64,000 bases of DNA from Sipunculus nudus (taxonomy: Eukaryota > Annelida > Sipuncula > Golfingiida > Sipunculidae), in the NCBI GenBank assembly GCA_026874595.1, contig CM049308.1, forward strand, positions 42,791,327-42,855,326. The letters are read 5' to 3'. The notes beneath the pieces were generated by a model. It was not told the DNA's origin and did no database searches. It saw only the letters and a program-made list of their open reading frames with translations. Made by a program: the position numbers and the translations under genes. Shown piece by piece: positions 50,453 through 61,793 of the stretch (position 1 is its first letter; each line of letters opens with the position of its first letter).

Positions 50453-50700
50453 GTAAGCTATCTTTGTTGACGCCGGTTTACTGGTACTTTAAATGGTGTG
50501 TGAGCTATCTGTGTTGAAGCTGGCTTACTGGTACTTTAAATGGTGTGTAAGCCATCTTTGTTGACGCGGGCTTACTGGTACTTTAAATTGTATGAGCTAC
50601 CCGTCTTGAAGCCAGCTTACTTATTCTTTAAATGTTGTGTGTTGTAATGCTGGTGAAGCTAGCTTACTGGAGCTTTCAATGTTGTGTGTCACTTGGTGAT
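50453..50700. repeat. Short tandem array of about 47 bp, five units
   Basis: Units carry 'gcttactggtactttaaat' followed by 'ggtgtg'. Units alternate between 'taagc(t/c)atctttgttgacg' and 'tgagctatctgtgttgaagc', so a two-unit period is visible. The array starts exactly where the inverted exon copy ends. The inverted pair GTCAACAAAG (50435-50444) and CTTTGTTGAC (50462-50471) spans the junction. Confidence 0.75.
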
Positions 50701-50772
50701 ATGGACTTGATGGTATTTTTTTATTATGTGTCAGTCTCAGGGGGTTTTGGAGGTGATCACAGTGACTCTTAC

Positions 50773-50869
50773 TTGTAGGTAACATATTCCTGTGTGCCTG
50801 GTTCATCTTTTTCCCAGATAAGGGCAACTTTGGATGGACTGTTCTCATAATGCCTGTCAACACAGTTCA
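50773..50869 (-). CDS. ACSS1: Acetyl-CoA synthetase, exon 1 of 8 visible (not the first coding exon)
   Basis: The 97-bp exon reads NCVDRHYENSPSKVALIWEK, then DEPGTQEYVTYK. This matches the family segment around the 'N-C-x-D-R-H' and 'VALIWExDEPG' motifs near the start of the adenylation domain. The acceptor is TCTATTTCCAG, the donor TACAA then GTAAGAG. It starts with two bases of a split codon, so at least one upstream coding exon (with a mitochondrial presequence if this is truly ACSS1) must exist. I did not find it between 50870 and 64000; it may lie beyond the window. Confidence 0.94.
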
Positions 50870-51880
50870 CTGGAAATAGAAAAATGTATATAAAAATTTA
50901 CACTGCTGTTATTTAATATAAGAACAACCACAATGCTACTCTGTCATTAAATAACCCTTGGTTGTTTATGCTCAACTGCAGGTTTTAATTTGTGCCTGTC
51001 TGATGAACGGGTTCAGGGAAGCCAGGTCATATAGATTATATGACATATATGTTATAATCAGAGCTAAAAAGAAGATTAAAATTGTAACAAAAAGATATTA
51101 ATTCCCAAATAAAACAAGTAAACCAAGGGTCACTGTGCTCAGCAAAGTTGACCTTGATGGTAATTATTTAAAATAATAACCAATGGAGATAAAGCTAACC
51201 AATAGTCAACCTGTTATAATTGTGCACAATTAGTTGTTTCAAAGAATTTCTGAGATCTTCATGGAAACAATTTATGTGTAAAATTTGAGAAAAACATATC
51301 CAGTACTTCAAAAGTTATGAGCAAGTTAATAAATATCCTACATTTCTGTAGATCTGACCTTGAAGATCTATGTCAAAATCACCAGTTTTAGGAACTCTCA
51401 GACAACTTGGTTGAAACCATTTGTGTGTAAATTTTGAAGTGAAAATATATTTTAGTGCTTCAAAAGTCTTAGGGTTCTCTGTTACCATTAATTTGAACTG
51501 ATTTGACCTTGAAGGTCAAGGGTTTTTAAACTCATTCAACAAATTGTCACATGTTACTGTAGTTAGCTTTTTATCTGCAGTGGTTCAAATTCAAAATATT
51601 CACGGTAGGGGAAACCACACAGTTTTGAAACCACACAGATATGAAACCTTGCTGTCATGGGAAAATAATTTCTGTAGTTGCCATTAGTTTGTGATAGTGG
51701 GCATTAGTGGAAAATAAATATAATCCAAATGACGGTCATGTTGATTGCAGCATGCGACCTGTACACAATCTAGTTTTTGTGAAAACAAGTGACCCATGGG
51801 TCATGAGGCTCAGCCAACTGACATGTTGACAATATGTCCTTGCACAGGAAACTAATTTAGCCTAATTTTTTATACGCTCC
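50870..51880. other. Intronic DNA upstream of the transposon-like genes
   Basis: Mostly AT-rich. Two family Q 5'-like motifs (near 51120 'accaagggtcactgtgctca' and near 51787 'gtgacccatgggtcatga') are visible. No exon is recognised. Confidence 0.45.
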
Positions 51881-52197
51881 CGAGGCAGCGGCAATCTTAC
51901 GCTTCTACAGAAGCTACCGGTATAGCCGCTGCCTTCTGTGACCGCATATGAAATATTTAGACACCAGGTGGCAGGTCGGTGCATGCTGGAAAACATCGTG
52001 GGTATGATGTGATCAGCAGCCAATCAAACGCCAGTTTACAAACACACACAGGCAATATGGCCGCGCCCATGAATGTGCTTCAAGCGGCGCTTGATGACAG
52101 TTGAGTGTCGCATCAGTCGTGTGTCGATCATTGTTTACACGTTGTCAAGAGGTATAAAATTATTTATAAAATCGGTTTCTAGTTCAGCTCATTCATA
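51881..52197 (+). promoter_or_regulatory. GC-rich inverted repeat and TATA-containing promoter region of the transposase gene
   Basis: GAGGCAGCGGC (about 51890-51900) is inverse to GCCGCTGCCTTC (about 51938-51949), forming a stem with a loop of about 40 bases in an otherwise AT-rich region. It could be a terminal or subterminal structure of the transposon. Two TATA-like boxes (ggtataaaat at 52151-52160, tttataaaat at 52163-52172) precede the ATG at 52198 by about 26-47 bases. No matching inverse end was found inside the window, so the transposon end is not proved. Confidence 0.45.
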
Positions 52198-52650
52198 ATG
52201 GCCTCTTTGACCCCCAAAAAGGTTTTGCCAACAGTACTTATAAATTCGAAATGTGTCACCTGTGCTGTGGATGTGACTATGGGTGCTCCTACTGCGAAAG
52301 GTAGGAGAATATATTCTGCCAAGTATGACGCTAATAGTGGGCAGCGGAGAACCTTGTGTGAAATATCAGCTGATATTGCAAACTTTTTCCAGCTCATGCC
52401 TAACAAGGAACTTATTGTTTGTATTACATGTCACAATACACTGAACCGAATACGCAGTGCCACAGACAGAATCCGCCAAATCGAAACCGACCTAAACAAA
52501 GATACCACAATGATACAGCAAGGTCTGAAGCTTTTTTACCAGCAGTCCGTATCATTCCAAGTGAAGAGGACTGCCGTAAGCAGCCCTGGTACAGAATATG
52601 ATATCTCCAAAAAAGTTAGGACGAATTCACCCCACAAAGAAAGCAGCCAG
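52198..52650 (+). CDS. DUF6589-type transposase, exon 1 (Cys-rich N terminus)
   Basis: The 151-codon exon starts at an ATG just after TATA-like boxes and ends SSQ before donor GTAAGTAAAT. It carries CVTCAVD, later LCEISADIANFF, then IVCITCHNTL; this C-x2-C ... C ... C-x2-C arrangement suggests a zinc-binding fold like those at the N terminus of transposases or ZAD proteins. The splice phase is 0. The gene continues through 54140-54229, 54519-54623, 54996-55097, 55554-55702 and 56138-58508. The match to DUF6589 lies in the last exon; assignment of this exon to the same gene rests on phase continuity and adjacency. Confidence 0.75.
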
Positions 52651-54139
52651 GTAAGTAAATATTTAAATACATTTCAATGGTAATCATTACTGTATATACC
52701 TGTAGTTTAAAGACACCACAGGGTCTGCCTTAGTTGTGACAAGCTCTGCCCAACCTTCAAGTTCATAATTACCATAATTTTTGTTACATGCAGTAAAAAC
52801 ATGACCTTTTTAAAATTTCCCCAGTAAAAAAAATTGACAACCTTCTGTTAGCCTGTTAGGGGATGCAACACCCCCCTCTCATGTCTGTTTTTTTTTAAAC
52901 CACAATTTAACGTTGTCATTTTTCTTTATAAAATAAATGCAGAAAAGTAATTAAGAGGATATAATAGTTTATAATAGGATCTGATAAGCTTTGGCTCCTG
53001 AATTATTTTTAGATGCTCCCCTCATCAAGGAAGGCTTTGTTTGTTTCTCCAGTGACATCTGCTTTACATGTATACTTCTACCGGTAGATTGCAAAAGCAT
53101 GAAAAGCATTATTTAAGAAAGTTTGATTAGTGAAAAGTTTGAGTTCTAAGCAAACAGAGTTGGAACCCTGATTAAAAAAAAATGAACAAGTGTTGTTGAA
53201 TATCTCAAGGGATAACATTTTCTCAAAATCTTTAGATCTATAACAATATACTATGGATTTTGGTTAAAAAGACATTCACTTTTGTGATATTTATTTCTGT
53301 CAGTTTGAAAAAAATGATTATTTTCTTTATGAACTGTACACGGTTTACAAAATGTAAGTAAATGGCATTATTTGGTATTTGTTTGAGTGAATATATGAAG
53401 TTTTCAAATACACATATATGTATTCCACAATATATATATTCCACATGTAAACTTAATTCTTTGCCAAGTAGTAAGAAACTGATTATTACATAATGTATTA
53501 GTTAAAACATGCATTTTCAGTTTGCATGGTCAGTTTGACATTCTTCGTTGACTGTTTGCATGATTTTACACATGTAGTTTAGCTATTGTTGGTTCATATT
53601 TTTGTTTTAAGATGAAGTGGGGCATCGTGATGGTAATTTGTGACCATTGAACACTGAGGTAGGTCTGTGCTTGAATACATTTTTAAATAAGAAATGAATT
53701 TTAAACCTATTTTTTTTGTAAGAGCTTGATTACAATGTCAAACAATATGCACGTCCACAGCAAGGGGAAAACTTTGAAAGTGATTGAAGGCATTGCAAAG
53801 TTTGACTGACTGCTGTCCAAGCCAGGCAATTAACTTGAGATCTTTGCATATGATGTATTGTTAAACATTTATCCCTGCATATATTCCTTGTAATGTATCA
53901 CCATTTTCATCTATCATGATCAAGAAGTGATTTAGATTTAGTCAAACTTCTAATATATATAAATGTAAATATATTGCATAATTGAAGATTCATTCATTTT
54001 CATTTAATTTGATCCTAAAGATGAATGCACATAGTTCAGATTTCAACTTTGTATTTTATAAATTGTAAAACGAACAAAACTAATTATGCAGTTTGTACAA
54101 TCAAGGGGCTGATAATCAGTAAAATTTCCATAATTTTAG
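52651..54139. other. Intron 1 of the transposase gene
   Basis: AT-rich sequence from donor GTAAGTAAAT to acceptor ATAATTTTAG. No repeat family of the left part of the window is seen here, which fits a separate unit. Confidence 0.5.
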
Positions 54140-54229
54140 CAAACATGCAAGGTGCTTCGTCCCAAGCGACCAAGAGATCCAGTGGCTGTTATGCCTTTCC
54201 GACCTCTTCAAACTACACCAACAAAAGAG
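54140..54229 (+). CDS. DUF6589-type transposase, exon 2
   Basis: The 30-codon, phase-0 exon reads QTCKVLRPKRPRDPVAVMPF, then RPLQTTPTKE. The acceptor is ATAATTTTAG; the donor is GAG then GTTTGG, weaker than consensus. It is rich in Lys, Arg and Pro, suggesting a flexible basic linker. It was found by inspection because it is shorter than any long frame. The phase matches both neighbours. Confidence 0.6.
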
Positions 54230-54518
54230 GTTTGGTTTATCAAACATATCTTTATCATTTTTTTAACTTTATAAAGCAGGGCAGGATGTAACAAATTGAA
54301 AAATTAGTCATGCATATTTTTTTCCTATTAGCATATTTTCGAGAACACCAAGATAATCATATAAATATGATGTAATATGTGCCATATTTTTATTGTTGTA
54401 GGCTTGTTTTTTTTTTACAGATTGAATTTAACATGTTAAATTATTAAGAATATAATAAACATTTCTGTGTAATGGAATGTATAGGATTTCTTATAAAGGA
54501 TTTCTTTTATTACCCAAG

Positions 54519-54623
54519 GTCACCAGAAGTCCTCTGTCTAAGAGGCAGAAAGGGGCACCTGGACTACTCCCTCAGAGTCCATCAAGGATACCAGTCCTTC
54601 AGACTGTAACATCCACAAAACAG
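54519..54623 (+). CDS. DUF6589-type transposase, exon 3
   Basis: The 35-codon, phase-0 exon reads VTRSPLSKRQKGAPGLLPQS, then PSRIPVLQTVTSTKQ. The acceptor is TTATTACCCAAG, the donor CAG then GTGATT. The sequence is basic and Pro/Ser/Thr-rich, probably unstructured; SKRQKG could act in nuclear import (inference). Confidence 0.6.
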
Positions 54624-54995
54624 GTGATTTAATTTATATCAACACACATTATAAAGTGGATACATGTGACCTCTATCACCCCATGATAGTGAAATTAAGC
54701 CAAGCATGATACAGTATACACAGGTTATATGAAATGAAAATGGCAATTTTACCATATTACCACTGGAATTAAATTTTCATCAAGGAAGTTAAGATATGCT
54801 TAGGTAAATATTTTTACAATGCTGATGCTTTTTAGTATGTTATGACATACTTGTATTTCCTGAAACTTAACATTGCACAAAAGCAATATACCTAATAGTG
54901 TAATCTATTTAACCATGTGACTCTGTCTTTATATTTTTGTTACATGATCACGTGTAATGATATATTTTAATGCTTTATTTAAAAAAAAATTGTAG

Positions 54996-55097
54996 CCACA
55001 GACTTCAGCGTCTGCATCTCAAGGCACAGGGCAACAAGTTAAATATGTGCTATACAACAAACCTGTTACCGCAAAAGAGGCCAACTTTGCAGCTAAG
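54996..55097 (+). CDS. DUF6589-type transposase, exon 4
   Basis: The 34-codon, phase-0 exon reads PQTSASASQGTGQQVKYVLY, then NKPVTAKEANFAAK. The acceptor is AAAAAAATTGTAG; the donor GTTGGT is unusual, but only this boundary keeps the frame into exon 5 (VTVRHGKQEM). Confidence 0.6.
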
Positions 55098-55553
55098 GTT
55101 GGTAATTGAAGATTGGTAAAACATTCCTTGTGAAATATTGTATCTGGTTCAATACTTAGGTATATCAGTGCAAAGATAAATATAATAAAGAACTGTATTC
55201 TCATAACGTATACAAAATTTTATATTTTGTGCTAATAATGATATTATATAAATTATCCAGGTTGCCATTTGTATGCTGTATTTCCTTAGTGTGTCTTTTC
55301 CTGCTCAGTAATATATACAAGTGGAAACAATAAATATCTTGTACAGCAAACTGCCACAATAAAATGGTGAAACATGCAGCTACTTGATGAATCTGTGTAT
55401 ATAAGATCATACACTGTGTTGGTTACATTTTATGGACCCTAATGGTATTAGATCTTTCTAAAGTAGGCCCCTAGATCTTGTGAAATAATAGTTAAATGCT
55501 GATCAGTACTTAATTAAGATAACACATCTTTTAAATACTTAATTGCCTTTCAG

Positions 55554-55702
55554 GTAACTGTACGACATGGTAAGCAGGAGATGACAAAGTATCTGATGGA
55601 TCATGAGGCTGTAGATGTAAAAATTGCATCAGCAATTTTGTACAGTGGGGAACATGGTTCTCAGCAGCTTGTCAGTGCAGTGACCAAGAACAAAGACTAC
55701 AG
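55554..55702 (+). CDS. DUF6589-type transposase, exon 5
   Basis: The 149-bp exon reads VTVRHGKQEMTKYLMDHEAV, then DVKIASAILYSGEHGSQQLV and SAVTKNKDY. The acceptor is TTGCCTTTCAG, the donor CTACAG then GTAAAC. The phase-2 end joins the A that begins exon 6 to give Arg. The helical, charged segment precedes the conserved DUF6589 core. Confidence 0.7.
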
Positions 55703-56137
55703 GTAAACATTTTTCAGTATGTATACTTAACTTTTTGTCTATCATTATTCATCAATAATATATAAAAATGTATGTCTAAGGGTGGTGACTTGAAGTAATC
55801 AGCTTCTGTGTCCCCTCAACAATTTGTATTGATTTAAGGTGGTTTATATGTGTATGTTATAAAACCGTGCTGCCAAACCCTGCCAAATATGAGCTATAAA
55901 TATAAACCTATTGTGCATATTTCACTTTCTCCTTATCAGTCAAGTAGGTTAAGGGTCTCGGAGGTGGGGTGCTCTTTACAACCACCCCACCCCCCCTTTC
56001 TTATCAGACAGTTGTCATACCTTATTTTCAAAACCATGGGTAATTCAGTTGGAAATCCGAGTCCAATTATGAGTGATAAAAATATTTTTAATTCTCCCTC
56101 ACACATTCTCTACAAAAGATTTTTTTTTGTAATTTAG

Positions 56138-58508
56138 AGATTTGGTGATGAAGGCAGTTTTGAAGTTTGTGAAGGAAGAGTCTGCAGGGCTGTGTTCCTC
56201 AGCGAATCCAACTCTACTGAGAAAATCCTCTCCTGAAGAATTGTCTGATATGAACTTAACAGCAGTCATTGAAGAACTGAAGCTAAGATCACCATTATTG
56301 TTTTCATTGCTAACAGCAGTTGCAAACTCTGGAAGTGACACAACAAAAATGTCATTTAAAACCATTTCATCTTTATGTGTTGCTAGTGCCGTTCTTTTAC
56401 ATTTAAGAGACATGCATGTCTGCAGCCTTCAGCATGCCCTTGGGCTTATACTTGATTTTGGAGGAGCAACAAACAAAACTGTGTCAGCAATGCATTGTGT
56501 AGGTTTGTCTGTAGAACCATCCGTAGTGTACAAAAAAAAGTGCATATGGAACAGTATCATTCCAAATTGATTTCGGAATCCATTTTGCAAAGAAAACAAC
56601 ATGTTGTTATGGAAGAAGTGGTCCATCAGAAATCCCTGCCAATTCATATATATTCTACAAGGCCAAATCAAACGGTTGATTTTATCAGCTATGTTTTGAA
56701 GGAGATACCTTGTTGGTTTGGAGCATCATTGCCTGTACAGACATCATAACACTGGGAGATATATGGGGACCTGGATCACAGAGTACATGCTTACCACATG
56801 ACCAAAGAAAAAAGAGGGAAAGACATCCATTGGTTCCTTTTAGTTGGTGCCCCTGAGAGAGTTTGCCCCCCCCCCCCCCCCACAAGAAATGAGCAAGGAA
56901 CGTCCAAGACGCAACATATTAGATGTCCATAACAGTGAATTTTTGCCATCACTGGAGGACAATTCATCATTGCGTGACAATTTCATTTTCCATGTTATGG
57001 AGGTGCTGGTTAAATATATACCTTTCCTGAAAGATTTCCAAATACCGTCATACATAGACCATCAGCATGTCAATGAGTATAAAGTGAAATCAAAATATCA
57101 AATTCTTGACATTCTTGAAAAGAGTGAAAACAAAAGTGATGACATGATTGATATTTTACAGCATGTGCATCAGTTTGTTCCATATATCCAGTCTGTAGAT
57201 GGGAAGAATGTTTTAGAGAGGTTGGTGTTTGGTGGTGACCAGCTAACTAATGAGAGGGCTTATCAGTCACAGCTTGACATGATAAATGCCACATCAGAAA
57301 GTGGTTCTCTGAAGGGTGTTGTTCATCGACCAGAAGGACTTCATCTTTGCATGAATTTCATGAAGCACATTTTTGATGTGTTTTACTCATCTTCAAGTGT
57401 AGCAGACAGCTGTACACTCCACAACCTGAAAGTTCTGCTAGACAGAAGGGATCTAAAACTTGACATTACTCATGGATACAATTCAATGAGAAACTTGATA
57501 AGTGATGTACTTGATGGTCACATAGTTGCTGGAGCAATTGAATACTTTGGTATCGAAAAACTGGATGAGAGATCATGCAGAAACAAACCATCACCTGTAA
57601 TGCCCCAGTCAATGCATACTGGATTCGTGCAAAAAGCTGCTGCTTATGTCGTTGATCACTTTGTTCTCTCAAAGAAACAAAATCTAGCACAGGTCATGTC
57701 AGATATTGAAAGGTCTCAGGAGCAAATGCAAAGCGCACAGGATGGATTTTACCATTGCAACTTTCAAAACTGCAAAAAGAAGTACAAAACTGCTGGGTGG
57801 CTTAAATTTCATTTGAAAAAGAAACATTCTGTTTCAGTTGAGTTTGTAGCCCCTGTCCGAAAGGAGGACGACTCTTTTTATGATGGACAATACAACTATG
57901 CCTCCAGTTTGATGAAGGTATGTCTCCTGTACCGAGACACTGCTGATGCTTTTAAGATGGGAGATGGAAAGCGTATGTTCAGGAACCTAAAATTCCTGCT
58001 GTTGCACTTTGACATTGGTCATCACATTAAGTATCGCCTGTGGTCATGGCGAATGCTGGCCTACGAGAAGGCTTTATTGTCAGAGTACGAGAGATATGCA
58101 TATGTTCATAACATCAGTGTCAACTTAACAGGTGGTGTGAGGAATTGCATCGCAAATGACAATCTTGTGGAAATAAACGTCCATAGGGTCAAGGACCTCA
58201 TGAGAGCTATGGGGGCAAACCTCTCATACCCAGCAACCAGACGTGCTGCAAAGTGTCTGGATGTCGTCAGAGGAATGACTGATAAGCTTTCTGCCAAGAC
58301 CAGTGGCAAGCACATTGAAGCCAGATCAGTTACAGATGTCACCGCAGTTGCTGAACAGCTCGTATGTAACAAGATATTGACCCATACTGCAGGTCGAGAG
58401 CATGCTACCTTTCCAAATTTCAGTAGGGATCTTTTAGATAAAGTCAATTTGGTAGACTTATGCAAATGGCTTAGTGCTCAGAAGCAAAGGGCTAGTATTG
58501 AAATGTGA
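56138..58508 (+). pseudogene. DUF6589-type DDE transposase core, exon 6, with frame breaks
   Basis: Exon 6 starts at acceptor TTTGTAATTTAG and encodes the conserved core. About 140 codons lead to LDFGGATNKTVSAMHCVGLS. The frame then shifts at an A8 run (about 56531-56538), meets an in-frame TAA at 56747, resumes with YGDLDHRVHAYHMTKEKRGK and DIHWFLLVGAPERV, and shifts again at a C16 run (56866-56881). The last part (to TGA at 58506) is uninterrupted and has VFGGDQLTNERA, a C2H2 finger (CNFQNCKKKY ... HLKKKH), YRLWSWRMLAYEKALLSEYE and NDNLVEINVHRVKDL. By analogy to DUF6589 proteins, the Asp in YGD, the Asp in GGDQLT and the Glu in NLVE are candidate DDE residues (inference). It is probably a decayed or mis-assembled transposase. 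Confidence 0.8.
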
Positions 58509-58554
58509 ACTCTTAGTTAACAAAATGTTTAACAGCTACATTTATCAACATTGC

Positions 58555-59480
58555 ATAACATGAGTTCACATTCCTGTTTTATTATATGATGTCTAATTGA
58601 ACTTTCATACTCAATTAACATGGTGGACATTGTACTGATGTCAGGATCAGTATGTAGGTTTTTTTTCTGTATAACTTGTGAGTTTCCATGAAAGGTTACA
58701 GTGGTCTGGTTGACAGTGAATAACTTGAATTCACTTTCCTGTTTTATTATATGATGTTCTATTGAACTTTTATACTCAATTAACATAGTGGACATTGTAC
58801 TGATGTCAGGATCAGTATGTATGTTTTTTTTTATGTATAACTTGGGAGTTTCCATGAAAGGTTACAGTGGTCAGGTTGACAGTGAATAACTTGAATTCAC
58901 TTTCCTGTTTTATTATATTATGTCTAATTGAACTTTCATACTCAATTTACATAGTGGACATTGTACTGATGTTAGGATCAGTATGTATGTTTTTTCTGTA
59001 TAACTTGGGAGTTTCCATGGAAGGTTACAATAGTCTGATCAACAGTGCATAACTTGAATTCATGTTCCTGTTTTATTATATGATGTCAAATTGTAATTTT
59101 ATATTCAGTTAACATATCTAATATTGTACTGATGGATCGATCAATATCTATGTGTTTTCTTTATAACTTTGGAGTTTCAATGGAGGGTTACAGTAGACTG
59201 ATCAACACAGCATAACTTGTGTTCACACTCCTGTTTTATTATATGATGTCTAATTGAACTATTATATTCAATTAAAATAGTGGACATTGTATGGATCAGT
59301 ATGTATTCGTTTTCTGCATAACTGATGAGTTTTCATTGAAAGTAATTGTAGTCTGATCAACACTGCATAACTGGTATTAACAATCTTGTTTTATTATATG
59401 ATGTAAAATCATACTTTCATAATCTATTAACATAGCTAAAATTTTACTACTGTATAGATAAGTATGTATGTGTTTCCCAT
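58555..59480. repeat. Tandem repeat of about 164 bp, six units, between convergent genes
   Basis: Each unit contains 'cctgttttattatatgatgt' (starts at about 58573, 58738, 58904, 59067, 59230 and 59384), then 'actcaattaacatagtgg', 'acattgtactgatgtc' and 'ataacttgggagtttccatg'. Spacings are 165, 166, 163, 163 and 154 bp. Divergence increases to the right. An AATAAA near 59549 could end the transposase transcript. Confidence 0.9.
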
Positions 59481-60308
59481 AACACTGAGGTTACAGTTCT
59501 TTCCTTGTAACAGCTTTGTTATATATGTTTTGCATTTTGATGATAAAAAATAAACCTCGTCTCCAAAGACTATAAGTCTCTTCATCGGAAATTGTGAAGT
59601 TCCAAGGTATGCAAGTACATAATTATAACATTTGAAAATTAATATAAGAACTAGAAGACATTATTCTTGTCCCATCAATACAATCTAGCAAATACAAAAC
59701 TGACTCATGTTTATGAAATTCTGCTTACATTTACATTATTAGAGTAGCCTCTTCTTTAAAGAAATAAAAAAATGTTCCTGAAATAAACTTACTGGAGCTA
59801 ATATGAGACAGGTACATGTCTTACATGTGACAAATACAAACATAGATAAGTTCTAAAAAATTGGACCTAAGTGCAAGTATTAAACACTTAAAATATGCCT
59901 GGCCGGGATTGAGAGGTTTCAGTTATTGCTCTTGGCAGTTTTAAGCTGTAACTGTAAACTCTAAATAAGAATAATTTCTCATATAAGGTTGCATGTCAGT
60001 TTTTAGCCCCTCCCAATAAAATTTATTATGTAGAATTTTGGTAATTAACCAATCTGAGCTGAAGATGCCAAGACATTTCTTTTAAGAGAAAAAAACTTCC
60101 AATAAACTGAAGTTTTGCAGTGATAAGCTTTGACCTGTTCAGCAAAATAAATGTTATTATAATGTTTTGAGTGACCATGTACTAAAAAAATAAAAATAAG
60201 GCCAAAATGTCCTGTTCCTGCACCATCTTTAAAAAGAAAATTGCCAAAAAAAATCCCTTTTTTTGTTCAACAATACAAAATCTTAACTGTTTAATATCAT
60301 GAAGATGT
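59481..60308. other. Spacer between transposase and helicase genes
   Basis: AT-rich, no open frame of note. It would hold the 3' ends of both convergent transcripts. Confidence 0.5.
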
Positions 60309-61288
60309 TTATGAATAACTGCCTAAGTCTGTGTCTAGTTCTGATGCCAGATTAATATCCATGTCACTGAACACCATGGAAAAACTTTCTATAATTTTGC
60401 AGGCAGTTGAATATTGCAAAATATTACATAATTCAATAAGGTCATCTACAGAAAATATATGCTTGGCCTTCTTGACTATGTCATCAACTACTTCACTTGT
60501 TAAACCATGGATCAAGTCTGGTCTTGTGTAACCTGTTTGCTCCAACAAGGCATCCTTGTCAAGATTATCCTTGACCTCAAGTAATTCTAATTTAAGAATG
60601 GTTTCCTCTGTCATATCCACATGCCGAGTCATTCGAGTCCCTTCGGAGACAGCACTGCCTGCACTGTCAAACTTTTCATAGTCACTCAGAGCATTTTCAC
60701 AACTCCCACACTTGCACTTTGAGGCACAGAATGAGCTGCACTGATGTAGTGGAGCCAATTGAGTTCTGATCCCTCCAAAGTCCTGAAGAACCATTTTGCG
60801 GAAACACTCATCTTCAACACTCTTTATTGCTCTAAGCATAGACGCCTCTATCGAGCGGAGTTGGTGTCCACTGAATAATAGGACTGCATGTTTCTGACCA
60901 CCAGATCGTCCACCTCGCCCTATCTGCTGAAGATAGTCATCACAGGTCTGAGGGGGGCCATACAAAACTATCTGATCACACCTCACATCTATCCCCATGC
61001 CTATCACCTTTGTTGCAATTACAACTTTTAGCTTAGAACCTGCTGATGTCAGGTCACTCACAACTCCGTCTTTCACCTCCTGAGGTGTCTTTGAATGGAC
61101 CATCTCAAAAACTCTTTTCTGTCACTTTTGTAGACTGACCTAACGCCTCAAGAAAGTGCATGTATACCTCAGAACAGTCTTTGATTCTTCTGCAGTATAT
61201 AATAGTCTGTGGACATGTTGACTCCTGCATCTGTTCAACCATCCAGTTTAGGCAATCAGGCCCCCTCGATACTTTAGCAACACACAGC
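60309..61288 (-). pseudogene. RecQ-like helicase, C-terminal exon with one frameshift
   Basis: It starts at acceptor ATATTTTGTAG with LCVAKVSRGPDCLNWMVEQM, then PQTIIYCRRIKDCSEVY (motif IV region). An extra base in an A4 run (about 61109-61112) shifts the frame before VFEMVHSKTPQEVKDG. The rest is clean: VVIATKVIGMGIDVRCDQIV (motif V), YLQQIGRGGRSGG (motif VI), and a Cys cluster CSSFCASKCKCGSC that probably binds zinc. It ends with a TAA at 60309-60311. Motif order and the IGRGGRSGG form are those of RecQ-type superfamily 2 helicases. It is convergent with the transposase, which fits one transposon with two genes. Confidence 0.85.
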
Positions 61289-61594
61289 CTACAAAATATC
61301 ACACAGGCTTTGGGTAGTTAAATTCGAATTAATGTAGTTTGTTCACACAGCATTAAATTTTGATAAAGTTAAATTGCTGCATAAATTAAAACACTAGAAC
61401 TGGCTTTCATACATTTTCTATGACACCTTGTGAATTATTATAACATGTCACTTAAAATTGCAAAGATTGTTATTAAAGTATCCATGACCATGACAAAACA
61501 TGCAACTAAATTGATCTCCTTCCAGGTAGCAAATAAGAGACTTTGTCAACAAAGTGCCTACCTCCACTTAAATATAAAATGTATGTATTAATAC

Positions 61595-61793
61595 CTAATA
61601 TTGCTCCTGTCTGGTGTTTCACTGAATACTACAGGTTCCCCTCAGTGCCAAAATCTCTCTAACTTTTTCCTTGGTCTTCTGGCTTGCAGTTGCTGTCAAT
61701 GCCAACATGGGTGCTTTTGGAAACAGGGCCCTTATGTCTCCAACCTCTGCAAAATACTTCCTAAAGGCTGGTTTCCCCTCAGCAGATAGACCC
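61595..61793 (-). pseudogene. RecQ-like helicase, middle exon with one frameshift
   Basis: The acceptor is CTTGCTTGTAG. The exon reads GLSAEGKPAFRKYFAEVGDI, then RALFPKAPMLALTATASQKT (motif III TAT) and KEKVREILALR, then shifts in a G4 run (about 61632-61635) into EPVVFSETPDRSNI, the usual 'SPDRPN'-like segment, before donor AG then GTATTAA. With one G fewer the exon would be in phase with both neighbours, so the break is a single-base insertion or an assembly error. Confidence 0.8.

Noticed and set aside
55850-56137. 95-codon frame on the plus strand between transposase exons 5 and 6
   Set aside because: It lies in the intron, ends at the acceptor region, and the splice phases of exons 5 and 6 join without it.
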